A DNA stretch of 33,916 nt from an uncultured Bacteroidota bacterium (GTDB lineage: Bacteria; Bacteroidota; Bacteroidia; Flavobacteriales; TMED113), in the NCBI GenBank assembly GCA_902533035.1, contig CACAKI010000001.1, positions 1-33,916 on the forward strand, given 5' to 3'. Numbering within the stretch: the first letter of the stretch is position 1; each line of letters starts with the position of its first letter. The notes under the pieces were generated by a model. That model was not told where the DNA came from. It saw nothing but the letters and a program-made list of their open reading frames with translations, and did not search any database. The translations under genes and the position numbers were made by a program. Below are positions 7,682 through 15,214 of the stretch, piece after piece.

Positions 7682-8419
7682 TTAATAATAATAATAGTTA
7701 GAAGTAGTTCTTTTTTTCAAAGGAACAATCCATTCAAATTTCAATCCTATAAAAACATCAAATCTTTTTTTTGGAATAGAGTTGTTCGTGTAATTATAAT
7801 TTCTTAAATCTTTCGCCCAACATTCAATGATTTCAATCCCAAAATTAAAATTTTTCATATTATTTTCAGATAAATACATAAATGTTAAGGATTGTTTGAA
7901 TGAAAATCCTCCTGAGAGACGATCATATCCTTTTATTAAATCTTCATTTAATTGTGGTATTTCGCCAAGCAAAGTTTCTATAAGTATTTTATGATATACA
8001 TAACCAAAACCGATTGATGGGACTATTCCAGATTCAGACTTTTTAATATTCAAATTAAACTTTTTTCCAAAATTTACATGAAATTGAGCACCTCTTTCAA
8101 ATAGTCTAATAATAGGAATTTGACCATTTATATTTATGATGTCTCCATTATCTCCATCTATAAAGTCAAAAATATTATCTTCTCTTATGTCATTTCCAAA
8201 CAACCATCTTCCTGATAAGGAAAACAAATAATCATTTTTAGTTTTTTGAATTAATGATCCTCCTAAAGAAGAATTTTTCCCAAATCTTTCTTTTAAATCA
8301 AATTCGGGAAATTGATATGCGTAATCAACAGAGAACATAAAAGAAGAAGTCTTTGTTTCATCTTTTTGTGAGAATACTATTATTGGTAGTATGATAAAAA
8401 GGAAAATTTTCTTTTTCAT
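7682..8419 (-). CDS. Putative outer-membrane beta-barrel protein, unknown function
   Basis: Not assigned to a named family. The 245-residue protein has a clear signal peptide (1-17, ending IVFSQ) and then alternating hydrophobic/polar strands rich in aromatics and glycine, such as GGSLIQ, SLSGRWLF and VPSIGFGYVYHK. That pattern suggests a small 8-10 strand outer-membrane barrel. The last strand, roughly DVFIGLKFEWIVPL, is followed by an unusual tail ending NYYYY. The tail comes from a short TAT trinucleotide run that also touches the stop codon. It is the first gene of an operon with waaA, 8 bases away, which hints at a role in LPS or outer-membrane assembly, but this is only guilt by association. 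A promoter-like TATATTTG lies 19 bases upstream. Confidence 0.7.
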   Translation of the reverse strand: MKKKIFLFIILPIIVFSQKDETKTSSFMFSVDYAYQFPEFDLKERFGKNSSLGGSLIQKTKNDYLFSLSGRWLFGNDIREDNIFDFIDGDNGDIININGQIPIIRLFERGAQFHVNFGKKFNLNIKKSESGIVPSIGFGYVYHKILIETLLGEIPQLNEDLIKGYDRLSGGFSFKQSLTFMYLSENNMKNFNFGIEIIECWAKDLRNYNYTNNSIPKKRFDVFIGLKFEWIVPLKKRTTSNYYYY

Positions 8420-8437
8420 TAAAAGTCAAATAAAAAA

Positions 8438-8491
8438 CAAATATACGTTGAATAAACAAAAACGTTAACGATATAATAAATGTTATATTTG
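8438..8491. promoter_or_regulatory. Divergent promoter region with paired TATATTTG elements around CGTTAACG
   Basis: Minus-strand TATATTTG at 8438-8445 faces the outer-membrane/waaA operon, and plus-strand TATATTTG at 8484-8491 faces rfbB. Both match the Bacteroidota -7 consensus exactly. Between them lies the perfect palindrome CGTTAACG (8463-8470), roughly where both -33 elements should be, making it a candidate shared operator. Confidence 0.5.
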
Positions 8492-8512
8492 AATTACTTT
8501 TAATTACTTATA

Positions 8513-9508
8513 ATGAATTTTGATAGATACATTTTAATAACAGGGGGGGCAGGTTTTATAGGTTCTCATTTAGTCAGGAAATTTGTTACTGAGTATAAAA
8601 ATTATTTTATTGTTAATATTGACAATTTAACGTATGCTTCTAACATAACAAGTATTTTAGATCTAGAAAGAGAGCCTAATTATAAGTTTATTAAAGGGGA
8701 TATTAGTGATACATCAATTATTAAAAATGTTTTTGATGATTTTAAAATAGATTCGATTATTCACCTTGCCGCTGAATCACATGTTGATAATTCTATTGAA
8801 AACCCATTACTTTTTGTGCAAACAAATATTTTAGGGACTATTAATTTGCTTGAAGAGGTTAAAGTAAGATGGGCTAACTCTAATTCTAATCATTTGTTTT
8901 ATGCAATTTCTACAGACGAAGTTTATGGTTCTTTAGGTAAAAAAGGTGAATTCTCAGAAGACTCTCCTTATCTTCCAAAGTCTCCTTATTCTGCATCTAA
9001 GGCTAGTGCAGATCATTTTATTAGGTCTTATGGGAATACATATGGTATTCCATTTGTTATCTCAAATTGTTCAAATAATTATGGGCCAAATCAACATACA
9101 GAAAAATTAATCCCTTTGACTATAAAAAATGTTTTGAATCATAAAAAAATCCCTGTTTATGGTGATGGGCAGGCAATTAGGGATTGGATATTTGTTTTAG
9201 ATCATATTGATGCTATTGATATTGTTTTTCATAAAGGAATTATTGGGGAAACTTATAATGTGGGGGCTAATACAGAGATAAGAAATTTAGAATTAGTCCA
9301 GTTGCTTTGTGTTTTAATTGATAAAAAAATAGGATCTAAAAATTCAGAAAATCTTATTGAGCTAGTAGCTGACAGGCCAGGTCATGATAAAAGATATGCT
9401 ATAAATTCATCTAAAATTATTAATCAATTAGATTGGAGCCCAAAAACTAAATTTAAAAAAGGTTTACAGATAACAATAGATTGGTATTTAGATAAATTAG
9501 TTAAATAA
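8513..9508 (+). CDS. rfbB: dTDP-glucose 4,6-dehydratase
   Basis: RfbB (RmlB) converts dTDP-glucose to dTDP-4-keto-6-deoxyglucose, the branch point to rhamnose and other deoxysugars of surface polysaccharides. The 331-residue extended short-chain dehydrogenase has the NAD-binding GGAGFIGSHL (11-20), the active-site TDEVYG with Asp135 and Glu136, and YSASK with Tyr159 and Lys163. NCSNNYGPNQHTEKLIP and RDWIFVLDH are also typical of this subfamily rather than of UDP-glucose epimerases. No rfbA, rfbC or rfbD is nearby, so the rest of the pathway must be elsewhere. A run of seven G's at 8543-8549 encodes part of the Rossmann loop. Its 3' end overlaps the convergent aldehyde dehydrogenase by 12 bases. 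Confidence 0.95.
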   Translation: MNFDRYILITGGAGFIGSHLVRKFVTEYKNYFIVNIDNLTYASNITSILDLEREPNYKFIKGDISDTSIIKNVFDDFKIDSIIHLAAESHVDNSIENPLLFVQTNILGTINLLEEVKVRWANSNSNHLFYAISTDEVYGSLGKKGEFSEDSPYLPKSPYSASKASADHFIRSYGNTYGIPFVISNCSNNYGPNQHTEKLIPLTIKNVLNHKKIPVYGDGQAIRDWIFVLDHIDAIDIVFHKGIIGETYNVGANTEIRNLELVQLLCVLIDKKIGSKNSENLIELVADRPGHDKRYAINSSKIINQLDWSPKTKFKKGLQITIDWYLDKLVK

Positions 9509-10876
9509 CCAAGGTATTTTTTTTGCTAATTTTTTTTTGAAATCCGTATAAGGTGGGTAAAATATTTTTGCAATTGAAAAACCAGGCCTTTGAATTAATA
9601 CAGATTTTTCATTTGTGAAATTTAAAAAAGTTCTCTTTCCTCCAGATTTTCCTATTCCACTAGTGTTAACGCCTCCAAAAGGTAAATTTGGGTTCATATA
9701 TTGAATCATACAGTCATTTATTACTACACCTCCTGAACTAGTTTCTTTTAATATCAAATCTATCATTTTTTTATTATTACTAAATAAGTAAATAGCTAAA
9801 GGCTTTTCTTGTGAGTTTATAAATTGGATAATGTCATTAATTTTTTCATATTCAATGATTGGTAAAATTGGGCCAAATATTTCTTCATTTAATATTGGGT
9901 TTTCGATAGATACATTTTTTATGGGACTTATTCGGATGTTTTGATTTTGTGAATCATCTTTTAAAATTAGTTTTTCTCCACTATGTTTTAAACAACTGAG
10001 CATAATGTTATTAATTCTTTTTACGTGTAAAGAATTTACTATTTGAGTGAATTTTTTTTCTGTATTAAGTTGCTCTATTTTTTTCGTGATTTTTTCATAG
10101 AATTTTTTAGCGATATTTTTATGTATAAAGACATGATTACAAGCTATACATGTTTGTCCTGCATTGACATATTTTGACCAAATAATTTTTTCTATTGAAT
10201 CTTTTAAGTTAGCAGACTCATCTACTAGAGTATGATTTTTTCCGCCTAGTTCTAAGGTGACAGAGCTCAAGTTTTTTCCTGCTGCTTCCATTACTTTTTT
10301 TCCAATTTTTGGAGATCCAGTGAAAAAAATATGATTAAAAGGTAACGTAATTAACTCTTCTCCTGTTCTATAATCTCCTAGTACTACAATATTTTCTTTG
10401 TTCTCAAATAAGTTACTAATCATGTTATGAATTAATTCACTAACATTTGGTGTGAATTCAGATGGTTTAATAATATTATAATTACCTGCAGCAATCGATG
10501 ATATTAAAGGATTAAGAGTTAAGTTCAAAGGATAGTTCCAAGGTGATATAATAAGGCAAATCCCTTTAGGTTCATAATAGATTTTGGATCTTGTTCCTAG
10601 AAGATGCAATGGTGTTTTTACAGTTTTAGGAGAGCACCATTTTTTTAAATTTTTTAGGGTGTAATCAATATGACTAATGACAGGTTTAAATTCAGTTGTA
10701 TATATTTCTGTTATAGGTTTTTCATAATCTTTTAAAATAGCATCTATTATAACTTTTTCATTCTCTTTGATCCATGTTCTGATTTTCTTTATTTTTTTTA
10801 TTCTTTTATATATATCTGATTTATTATTTTGATTAAAAAGGTTTTTTTGTGATAAGAATAGGTCATGTAATTTCAT
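9497..10876 (-). CDS. NAD(P)-dependent aldehyde dehydrogenase, ALDH3-like
   Basis: Oxidises aldehydes to carboxylates. The 459-residue length and sequence fit the class 3 (fatty/aromatic aldehyde) branch rather than the ~500-residue class 1/2 enzymes. Catalytic residues are present: Asn114 in SPWNYP, Glu209 in LELGGK and nucleophile Cys243 in GQTCIA. FTGSPKIGK provides the nucleotide-binding turn and PFGGVNTSGIG the C-terminal signature. The C-terminal tail (PPYTDFKKKLAKKIPWLF) is basic and hydrophobic, as in membrane-associated ALDH3 members. It is the last gene of the operon queD-like/folE/fabD/ALDH, 9 bases after fabD. Placement with fabD makes a long-chain aldehyde substrate attractive, but this is inference. 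Confidence 0.9.
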   Translation of the reverse strand: MKLHDLFLSQKNLFNQNNKSDIYKRIKKIKKIRTWIKENEKVIIDAILKDYEKPITEIYTTEFKPVISHIDYTLKNLKKWCSPKTVKTPLHLLGTRSKIYYEPKGICLIISPWNYPLNLTLNPLISSIAAGNYNIIKPSEFTPNVSELIHNMISNLFENKENIVVLGDYRTGEELITLPFNHIFFTGSPKIGKKVMEAAGKNLSSVTLELGGKNHTLVDESANLKDSIEKIIWSKYVNAGQTCIACNHVFIHKNIAKKFYEKITKKIEQLNTEKKFTQIVNSLHVKRINNIMLSCLKHSGEKLILKDDSQNQNIRISPIKNVSIENPILNEEIFGPILPIIEYEKINDIIQFINSQEKPLAIYLFSNNKKMIDLILKETSSGGVVINDCMIQYMNPNLPFGGVNTSGIGKSGGKRTFLNFTNEKSVLIQRPGFSIAKIFYPPYTDFKKKLAKKIPWLFN

Positions 10877-10885
10877 AATAATAAA

Positions 10886-11770
10886 TTAAATAGAAAGTGA
10901 ATATGCTGTCGTTTCAGTATTAATTTTTTTTACTAAACTTTGTAGCACTTTTCCTGGACCAACTTCAATAAATTCAGTTGCGCCACTATTAATCATTTTT
11001 TTTATAGATTGTTCCCATTTTACTGGAGAAACTAATTGTTCTATTAAATTCACTTTGATCTCTTCAGGGTTAGTAACTCCATTAGCATTAACATTTTGAT
11101 ATATAGGGCAAATAGGGTTTGTGAATTTAGTTTTTTCTATAAATTCTCTTAATTTTTTTTTTGCCGGTTCCATTAATGGAGAATGAAATGCTCCACCAAC
11201 AGGAAGAATAATGGCCCTTCTTGCACCTAGTGATTTTAGTTTTTCGCATGCATTTTCTACAGATTTCTGCTCACCAGAAATCACTATTTGTCCTGGGCAA
11301 TTATAGTTTGCGGGAACTACAATACCTTTAGTTTTATCACAAACCTCTATTATAGTATTTATATCCATTTGAAGAATTGCGGCCATTGTGGAAGTTTGTT
11401 TTTCGCATGCTTTTTGCATTTCTTCAGATCGAATTTTTACTAATTTCAATCCATCTTCAAATGATAATACTTCTCCTGCCGTTAAAGCTGATATTTCTCC
11501 TAATGAATGTCCAGCTAGCATATTTGGATTAAATTCTTGATTTTTTTTAATTATTTCTGCTAAAATAACTGAGTGAATAAATATAGAAGGTTGAGTGACT
11601 TTGGTTTGCTTTAACTCTTCATCATTTCCATTAAACATTATTTTAGTAATATTGAAACCTAAAATATTATTAGCTATTTCAAATAATTTTTTTCCTTCAG
11701 GGGTACTGTAAAGTTCTTTGCCCATACCCGAGAATTGAGAGCCCTGTCCAGGGAAAATAAATGCTTTCAT
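10886..11770 (-). CDS. fabD: Malonyl-CoA:ACP transacylase
   Basis: FabD loads malonate from CoA onto acyl carrier protein, supplying extender units for type II fatty acid synthesis in the cytoplasm. The 294-residue protein starts with FPGQGSQ, carries the nucleophile motif GHSLGE with Ser89, and has His196 in FHSPLM as the partner base. The RSEEMQ segment with its arginine fits the malonyl-carboxylate contact. EVGPGKVL near the C-terminus is the usual family ending. It sits 6 bases after folE and 9 bases before the aldehyde dehydrogenase, not in a fab cluster. Length and motifs are complete. Confidence 0.95.
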   Translation of the reverse strand: MKAFIFPGQGSQFSGMGKELYSTPEGKKLFEIANNILGFNITKIMFNGNDEELKQTKVTQPSIFIHSVILAEIIKKNQEFNPNMLAGHSLGEISALTAGEVLSFEDGLKLVKIRSEEMQKACEKQTSTMAAILQMDINTIIEVCDKTKGIVVPANYNCPGQIVISGEQKSVENACEKLKSLGARRAIILPVGGAFHSPLMEPAKKKLREFIEKTKFTNPICPIYQNVNANGVTNPEEIKVNLIEQLVSPVKWEQSIKKMINSGATEFIEVGPGKVLQSLVKKINTETTAYSLSI

Positions 11771-11776
11771 AATAAA

Positions 11777-12349
11777 TTAATGTAATTTAGATTGAATAAG
11801 ATTCATGAATTCTGCTCTTGTTTTCTCTTCTTGTAAAAAGACACCTGTAAAAGCAGATGTTGTTGTTACTGAATTTTGTTTTTCAATTCCTCTCATTTGT
11901 ACACAAAGATGAGATGCTTCAATAACAACAGCGACTCCTTTAGGTTTTAAGTTTTTTTCTAAACATTCTGAAATTTGCTCCGTAAGTCTTTCTTGGACTT
12001 GTAGACGTCTTGCAAAAACATTAACAATTCTAGGTATTTTACTCAGCCCTACAATTTGTCCATTTGGAATATATGCAATATGCGCTTTTCCAAAAAAAGG
12101 TAAGATATGATGTTCACATAGAGAATATAACTCTATACTTTTTATTAAAACCATTTGGTTATAATCTTCTTGAAATAATGCAGATTGTAAAATTTTATCA
12201 GGATCTTTATCGTATCCTTCTGTTAAGAATTGTATAGCTTTGGATGCTCTCATAGGAGTTTTTAACATACCTTCTCTATGTGGGTTCTCCCCAATGGTTT
12301 CAATTATTTTTTTATAATTTTCTGAGATTTTTTTTAAATCTTTTTCCAT
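11777..12349 (-). CDS. folE: GTP cyclohydrolase I
   Basis: FolE converts GTP to 7,8-dihydroneopterin triphosphate, the first step for folate and also for tetrahydrobiopterin or queuosine. The 190-residue protein has the zinc-site CEHH (Cys78, His81) and Cys149 in SHLCVQMRG. The GTP-binding segments GLSKIPRIV and [12 protein letters not shown] are present, and the C-terminus reads SAFTGVF. The N-terminal [11 protein letters not shown] segment is standard. It starts 5 bases after the stop of the pterin synthase-like gene, so the two enzymes are very likely made together and may be consecutive steps of one pathway. Confidence 0.97.
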   Translation of the reverse strand: MEKDLKKISENYKKIIETIGENPHREGMLKTPMRASKAIQFLTEGYDKDPDKILQSALFQEDYNQMVLIKSIELYSLCEHHILPFFGKAHIAYIPNGQIVGLSKIPRIVNVFARRLQVQERLTEQISECLEKNLKPKGVAVVIEASHLCVQMRGIEKQNSVTTTSAFTGVFLQEEKTRAEFMNLIQSKLH

Positions 12350-12354
12350 TTTTA

Positions 12355-12771
12355 TTAACCAAAATATTCAAATATATTATTTTCTGTTTCATATATTTTT
12401 ACACAATGAAGTTGGCAGTGAAGTTCAGAATTAATTTTTCTTTCTAATTCTTCCCAGATAGACACACATAAGTTCTCTGTAGATGCAATTTTTCCTTTCA
12501 TAAAGTCCACTTCATTAATAAATTCATGGTCTAATTTATTTATAATATATTTTTTTAATAAGAAACTTAATTCTTTTAAATCACACACAAACCCATCTTT
12601 CATTTTTATATTTCCTTTAACAGTTATGAATAATTCATAATTATGACCATGTAGGTTTAGGCATTTTCCAAATATGTTTTCATTTTCTTTATTAGAAATA
12701 TTTGGATTTTCTAATTTGTGCGAAGCAGAAAAACGTTCACGTCTTGTAAGATAGATTATGTTTTTATTCAT
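12355..12771 (-). CDS. 6-pyruvoyltetrahydropterin / 6-carboxytetrahydropterin synthase-like protein
   Basis: Uses the FolE product dihydroneopterin triphosphate. In this family PTPS makes 6-pyruvoyltetrahydropterin and QueD makes 6-carboxytetrahydropterin for 7-deazaguanine synthesis. Zinc ligands are His18 (FSASH), His41 and His43 (LHGHNY). The catalytic set is Cys37, the Asp81-His82 pair (KLDHEF) and Glu128 (YETE). Overall it resembles the ~135-residue animal-type PTPS ([30 protein letters not shown]). However, the cysteine is three residues before HGH, as in QueD, rather than the longer spacing of PTPS. I therefore leave the symbol blank. It heads the operon with folE. A TATATTTG lies only 7 bases before the start codon, suggesting a very short leader. 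Confidence 0.87.
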   Translation of the reverse strand: MNKNIIYLTRRERFSASHKLENPNISNKENENIFGKCLNLHGHNYELFITVKGNIKMKDGFVCDLKELSFLLKKYIINKLDHEFINEVDFMKGKIASTENLCVSIWEELERKINSELHCQLHCVKIYETENNIFEYFG

Positions 12772-12778
12772 TGTATGC

Positions 12779-12786
12779 CAAATATA
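12779..12786 (-). promoter_or_regulatory. Putative -7 element (TATATTTG) for the pterin/fabD operon
   Basis: An exact TAnnTTTG match ending 7 bases before the start codon at 12771. If used, transcription would begin within a few bases of the ATG, giving a leaderless or nearly leaderless mRNA. Confidence 0.45.
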
Positions 12787-12791
12787 CTAAC

Positions 12792-12799
12792 TATATTTA
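12792..12799 (+). promoter_or_regulatory. Possible -7 element (TATATTTA) for hldD
   Basis: Seven of eight positions match TAnnTTTG. It lies 24 bases upstream of the hldD TTG start, back to back with the minus-strand element at 12779-12786. Confidence 0.35.
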
Positions 12800-12823
12800 T
12801 ACGAATACTAAATATTTTTTGGT

Positions 12824-13759
12824 TTGATTATAATTACAGGTGCATCAGGTTTTATAGGAAAAGCAACGGCTATTTTTTTTCAGAAAAACGAGGTGTCATC
12901 TATTGTTTTAGTAGATTTTTTCAAAACTAAGGATGAAAAATTAAAAAAATGTCATTTTGTGCATACAGATGATTTATTTGATTTTATAGATTTTAAAAAA
13001 GGTCAGATAGATTTAATTATTCATTTAGGCGCAATCACTGATACTACAGAAAAAAACGCAGATTTATTAATTAAATATAATTTATCTTATAGTAAGGTTA
13101 TTTGGGATAAATGTGTTGAGTATTCTATTTCACTAATTTTTGCTTCTTCTGCGGCGACTTATGGGAATGGAGATTTGGGTTTTTCAGATGATCACGAAAA
13201 AGTAAATTCCTTAAAACCATTAAATTTATATGCTCATTCCAAACATGATTTCGATAAATATATTCTTGCTCAAAAGAATAAACCACCATCATGGTTTGGT
13301 CTTAAATTTTTTAATGTTTTTGGATTTGACGAGTCTAAAAAAGGAAAAATGGCATCAATTATTTTTCAATCGTTTCATCAAATTTTAAAAACAAATAAAA
13401 TGCAGTTATTTAAATCTAATGATTCTGGTATTAAAGATGGTGATCAATGTAGAGATTTTATTTATATAAATGATGTCATAGATATAATATTCTTTTTATA
13501 TAATAAAAAAATTAAATCTGGCATATATAATGTTGGAACAGGAAAGGTAACGACATTCAATAGACTTATACAGCATGTTTTTAATTCAATAAATAAAACG
13601 ACATTAATAGATTACATTGAGATGCCTTCAGTTTTGCAAAATCAATATCAGAATTATACTAAAGCTGATATGAATAAATTAAGAAATGTTGGTTATGAAA
13701 AAGAATTTTTAAATATTGAAAAAGCTATAAAACATTATATAAGTAATTATTTAGCTTAG
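12824..13759 (+). CDS. hldD: ADP-L-glycero-D-manno-heptose 6-epimerase
   Basis: HldD (RfaD) epimerises ADP-D-glycero-D-manno-heptose at C6 to give the L-glycero form used for LPS inner-core heptose. The 311-residue extended SDR protein has GASGFIG (6-12) for the dinucleotide and the active-site SSAATYG. Tyr136 and Lys140 lie in YAHSK, and GLKFFNVFG follows. The SDDHEKVNSLKPLNLYAHSK region (LGFSDDH...) and DQCRDFIYINDV are diagnostic of this family rather than of GalE. The start must be the TTG at 12824, because an in-frame TAA lies at 12809 and no ATG follows before the Rossmann motif. It overlaps the convergent merR-like gene by 9 bases. The earlier heptose genes (gmhA, hldE, gmhB) are not here. 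Confidence 0.92.
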   Translation: MIIITGASGFIGKATAIFFQKNEVSSIVLVDFFKTKDEKLKKCHFVHTDDLFDFIDFKKGQIDLIIHLGAITDTTEKNADLLIKYNLSYSKVIWDKCVEYSISLIFASSAATYGNGDLGFSDDHEKVNSLKPLNLYAHSKHDFDKYILAQKNKPPSWFGLKFFNVFGFDESKKGKMASIIFQSFHQILKTNKMQLFKSNDSGIKDGDQCRDFIYINDVIDIIFFLYNKKIKSGIYNVGTGKVTTFNRLIQHVFNSINKTTLIDYIEMPSVLQNQYQNYTKADMNKLRNVGYEKEFLNIEKAIKHYISNYLA

Positions 13760-14089
13760 GTTGTTTTTTATCTCTATTAATTCTTGTTTAATTTTTTTTA
13801 AGTTTTCAATTACTTTTTGATGTATTTCTGTTTTTTTTGGATTTTTTCTAATCTTTTTTTTTGCACCAGCAATCGTGTAATTTTTTTCTTTTAAAAGGTG
13901 TTGAATTAATTTTATTTTTTCTAAATCTTTTTTTGTAAATATTCTATTTCCTTTTTTATTTTTTTTTAGTTTAATTATTTCAAACTCTTTTTCCCAAAAT
14001 CGAATTTTAGATGTTGTGATTCCTAAAACTTTAGAAACTTCACCAATTGAGTAGTATAATTTTTCATTAAGATGTTTCTCCTCTGACAT
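13751..14089 (-). CDS. MerR-family transcriptional regulator
   Basis: A 112-residue DNA-binding protein. Residues ~11-80 form a MerR winged helix-turn-helix: YYSIGEVSKVLGITTSKIRFWEKEF, then the wing NRIFTKKDLEKI. A short basic, helical coiled-coil tail (ENLKKIKQELIEIKNNL) would mediate dimerisation. There is no cysteine, so it is not a metal sensor of the classical MerR/CueR type, and there is no added effector-binding domain. It is the last gene of the M23/CapA/MerR operon, 3 bases after the CapA-like stop. It may regulate envelope genes or its own operon, but no target can be read from the sequence. Confidence 0.9.
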   Translation of the reverse strand: MSEEKHLNEKLYYSIGEVSKVLGITTSKIRFWEKEFEIIKLKKNKKGNRIFTKKDLEKIKLIQHLLKEKNYTIAGAKKKIRKNPKKTEIHQKVIENLKKIKQELIEIKNNLS

Positions 14090-14092
14090 AAT

Positions 14093-15214
14093 TTATTTTT
14101 TTCTTATGTTTCCGTTATTATCTATTATAATTGAATGATTTGGAAAATTTAGATTAGTTAATTCTTGAATTTTTTTAATTGCTTTTTTTTCAGAATCTAC
14201 ATTTACGTACCCTCCGTTTGTTTGTTTTATAGGTATGATTTTCCCAGAAATAAATTTTCCTGTTTCAGAAATTTCTAATTGTAATATTGGAGCAATTCCA
14301 TTTACTCCAGACAACTTAAATCTTCCATAAGTACAGAAATTCCCCAAACTATAGGCGATGAATTTATCTTTATATATATCTATAGCTCGAGTTACATGAG
14401 GCCCGTGCCCAATAACTACATCTGCTCCAGCGTCTATCATAGCATGTGAAAACTCATAAACATTTCCTCTATTTTCGCCATAACAATACTCTGTTTTTCG
14501 TGTCACATTTTGATATTTTGAGCCTTCTCCTCCTCCATGGAAAGAAACTATAACTATCTCACATGTTTTAGAAAGTTTTTTAACAATGTTTGTTGCTTTT
14601 TCAATATTTAAAAGAGAAGGTGTTCTATAATTAGGTGCAAATGAACAAAATCCAATTTTTTGATCTTCATTTACATTAAATATAGCATATGGTTTGTAGT
14701 CTAACCCTGCATAATTTATTTTTAGAGAATCTAATATAGATTTTGTGTCTTCGACTCCTTTTTCCCCAAAATCCCATGTGTGATTATTTGCAAGGCTTAT
14801 CAAATTAAAACCAGCATATTTTAGGCAATTCCCAAATTTTTTCGGCATTCTATATAAGTAACATTTTGTAGGGTCATTACATCTTTTTCTAGCAGGGGCA
14901 TCATCTGATATACATCCTTCTAGATTTCCAAATATTATATCAGTTTGGTTGAAAAAATCTTGTACGTTTTCTATTAGTGGAATGCAGTTTTCATTTTTAG
15001 GTAAATATTTTTTTGATGGAAAGTTAGTTCCAAACATTATGTCTCCTACTGCAGTAATAGTAAGGTTTCTATTTAAGGAATCTATTTTAGATTGTCCTTT
15101 GATGTAATTTTTTGGAAAAATTAATAGGATTAATAAGCTGATTCTGATTAATGTATCTTTTGATTTAATCAAATGATTGATTTTCTTGGGAACATATTTT
15201 TCGCATTTCATCAT
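14093..15214 (-). CDS. CapA/PgsA-family exported metallophosphatase-like protein
   Basis: Belongs to the CapA (poly-gamma-glutamate capsule synthesis) family, which has a calcineurin-like fold. Conserved motifs run in order: GDIMFG, GNLEG, LANNHTWDFGEKG, SFHGGGE, GHGPHV and YSLGNF. These supply the expected Asp, Asn and His metal ligands. A hydrophobic segment (about residues 26-36) ending KGQS is a signal peptide or anchor, so it acts outside the membrane. The track start at 15214 overlaps the M23 gene by 50 bases. A TTG at 15172 would leave an 8-base overlap and a better-shaped signal peptide, so the true start may be there. Most family members have no proven reaction; a role in polymer or peptidoglycan processing fits the M23 neighbour. 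No capB or capC is present. Confidence 0.87.
   Translation of the reverse strand: MMKCEKYVPKKINHLIKSKDTLIRISLLILLIFPKNYIKGQSKIDSLNRNLTITAVGDIMFGTNFPSKKYLPKNENCIPLIENVQDFFNQTDIIFGNLEGCISDDAPARKRCNDPTKCYLYRMPKKFGNCLKYAGFNLISLANNHTWDFGEKGVEDTKSILDSLKINYAGLDYKPYAIFNVNEDQKIGFCSFAPNYRTPSLLNIEKATNIVKKLSKTCEIVIVSFHGGGEGSKYQNVTRKTEYCYGENRGNVYEFSHAMIDAGADVVIGHGPHVTRAIDIYKDKFIAYSLGNFCTYGRFKLSGVNGIAPILQLEISETGKFISGKIIPIKQTNGGYVNVDSEKKAIKKIQELTNLNFPNHSIIIDNNGNIRKK

Noticed and set aside
9485-9520. Possible terminator (AAATAACC/GGTATTT then T-run) at the rfbB end
   Set aside because: The stem is short, AT-rich, bulged and would need a very small loop, so it does not stand out from background.
12718-12930. 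Track ORF of 70 residues on the plus strand
   Set aside because: It overlaps the starts of both the pterin synthase-like gene (antisense) and hldD (other frame) and shows no recognisable motif.
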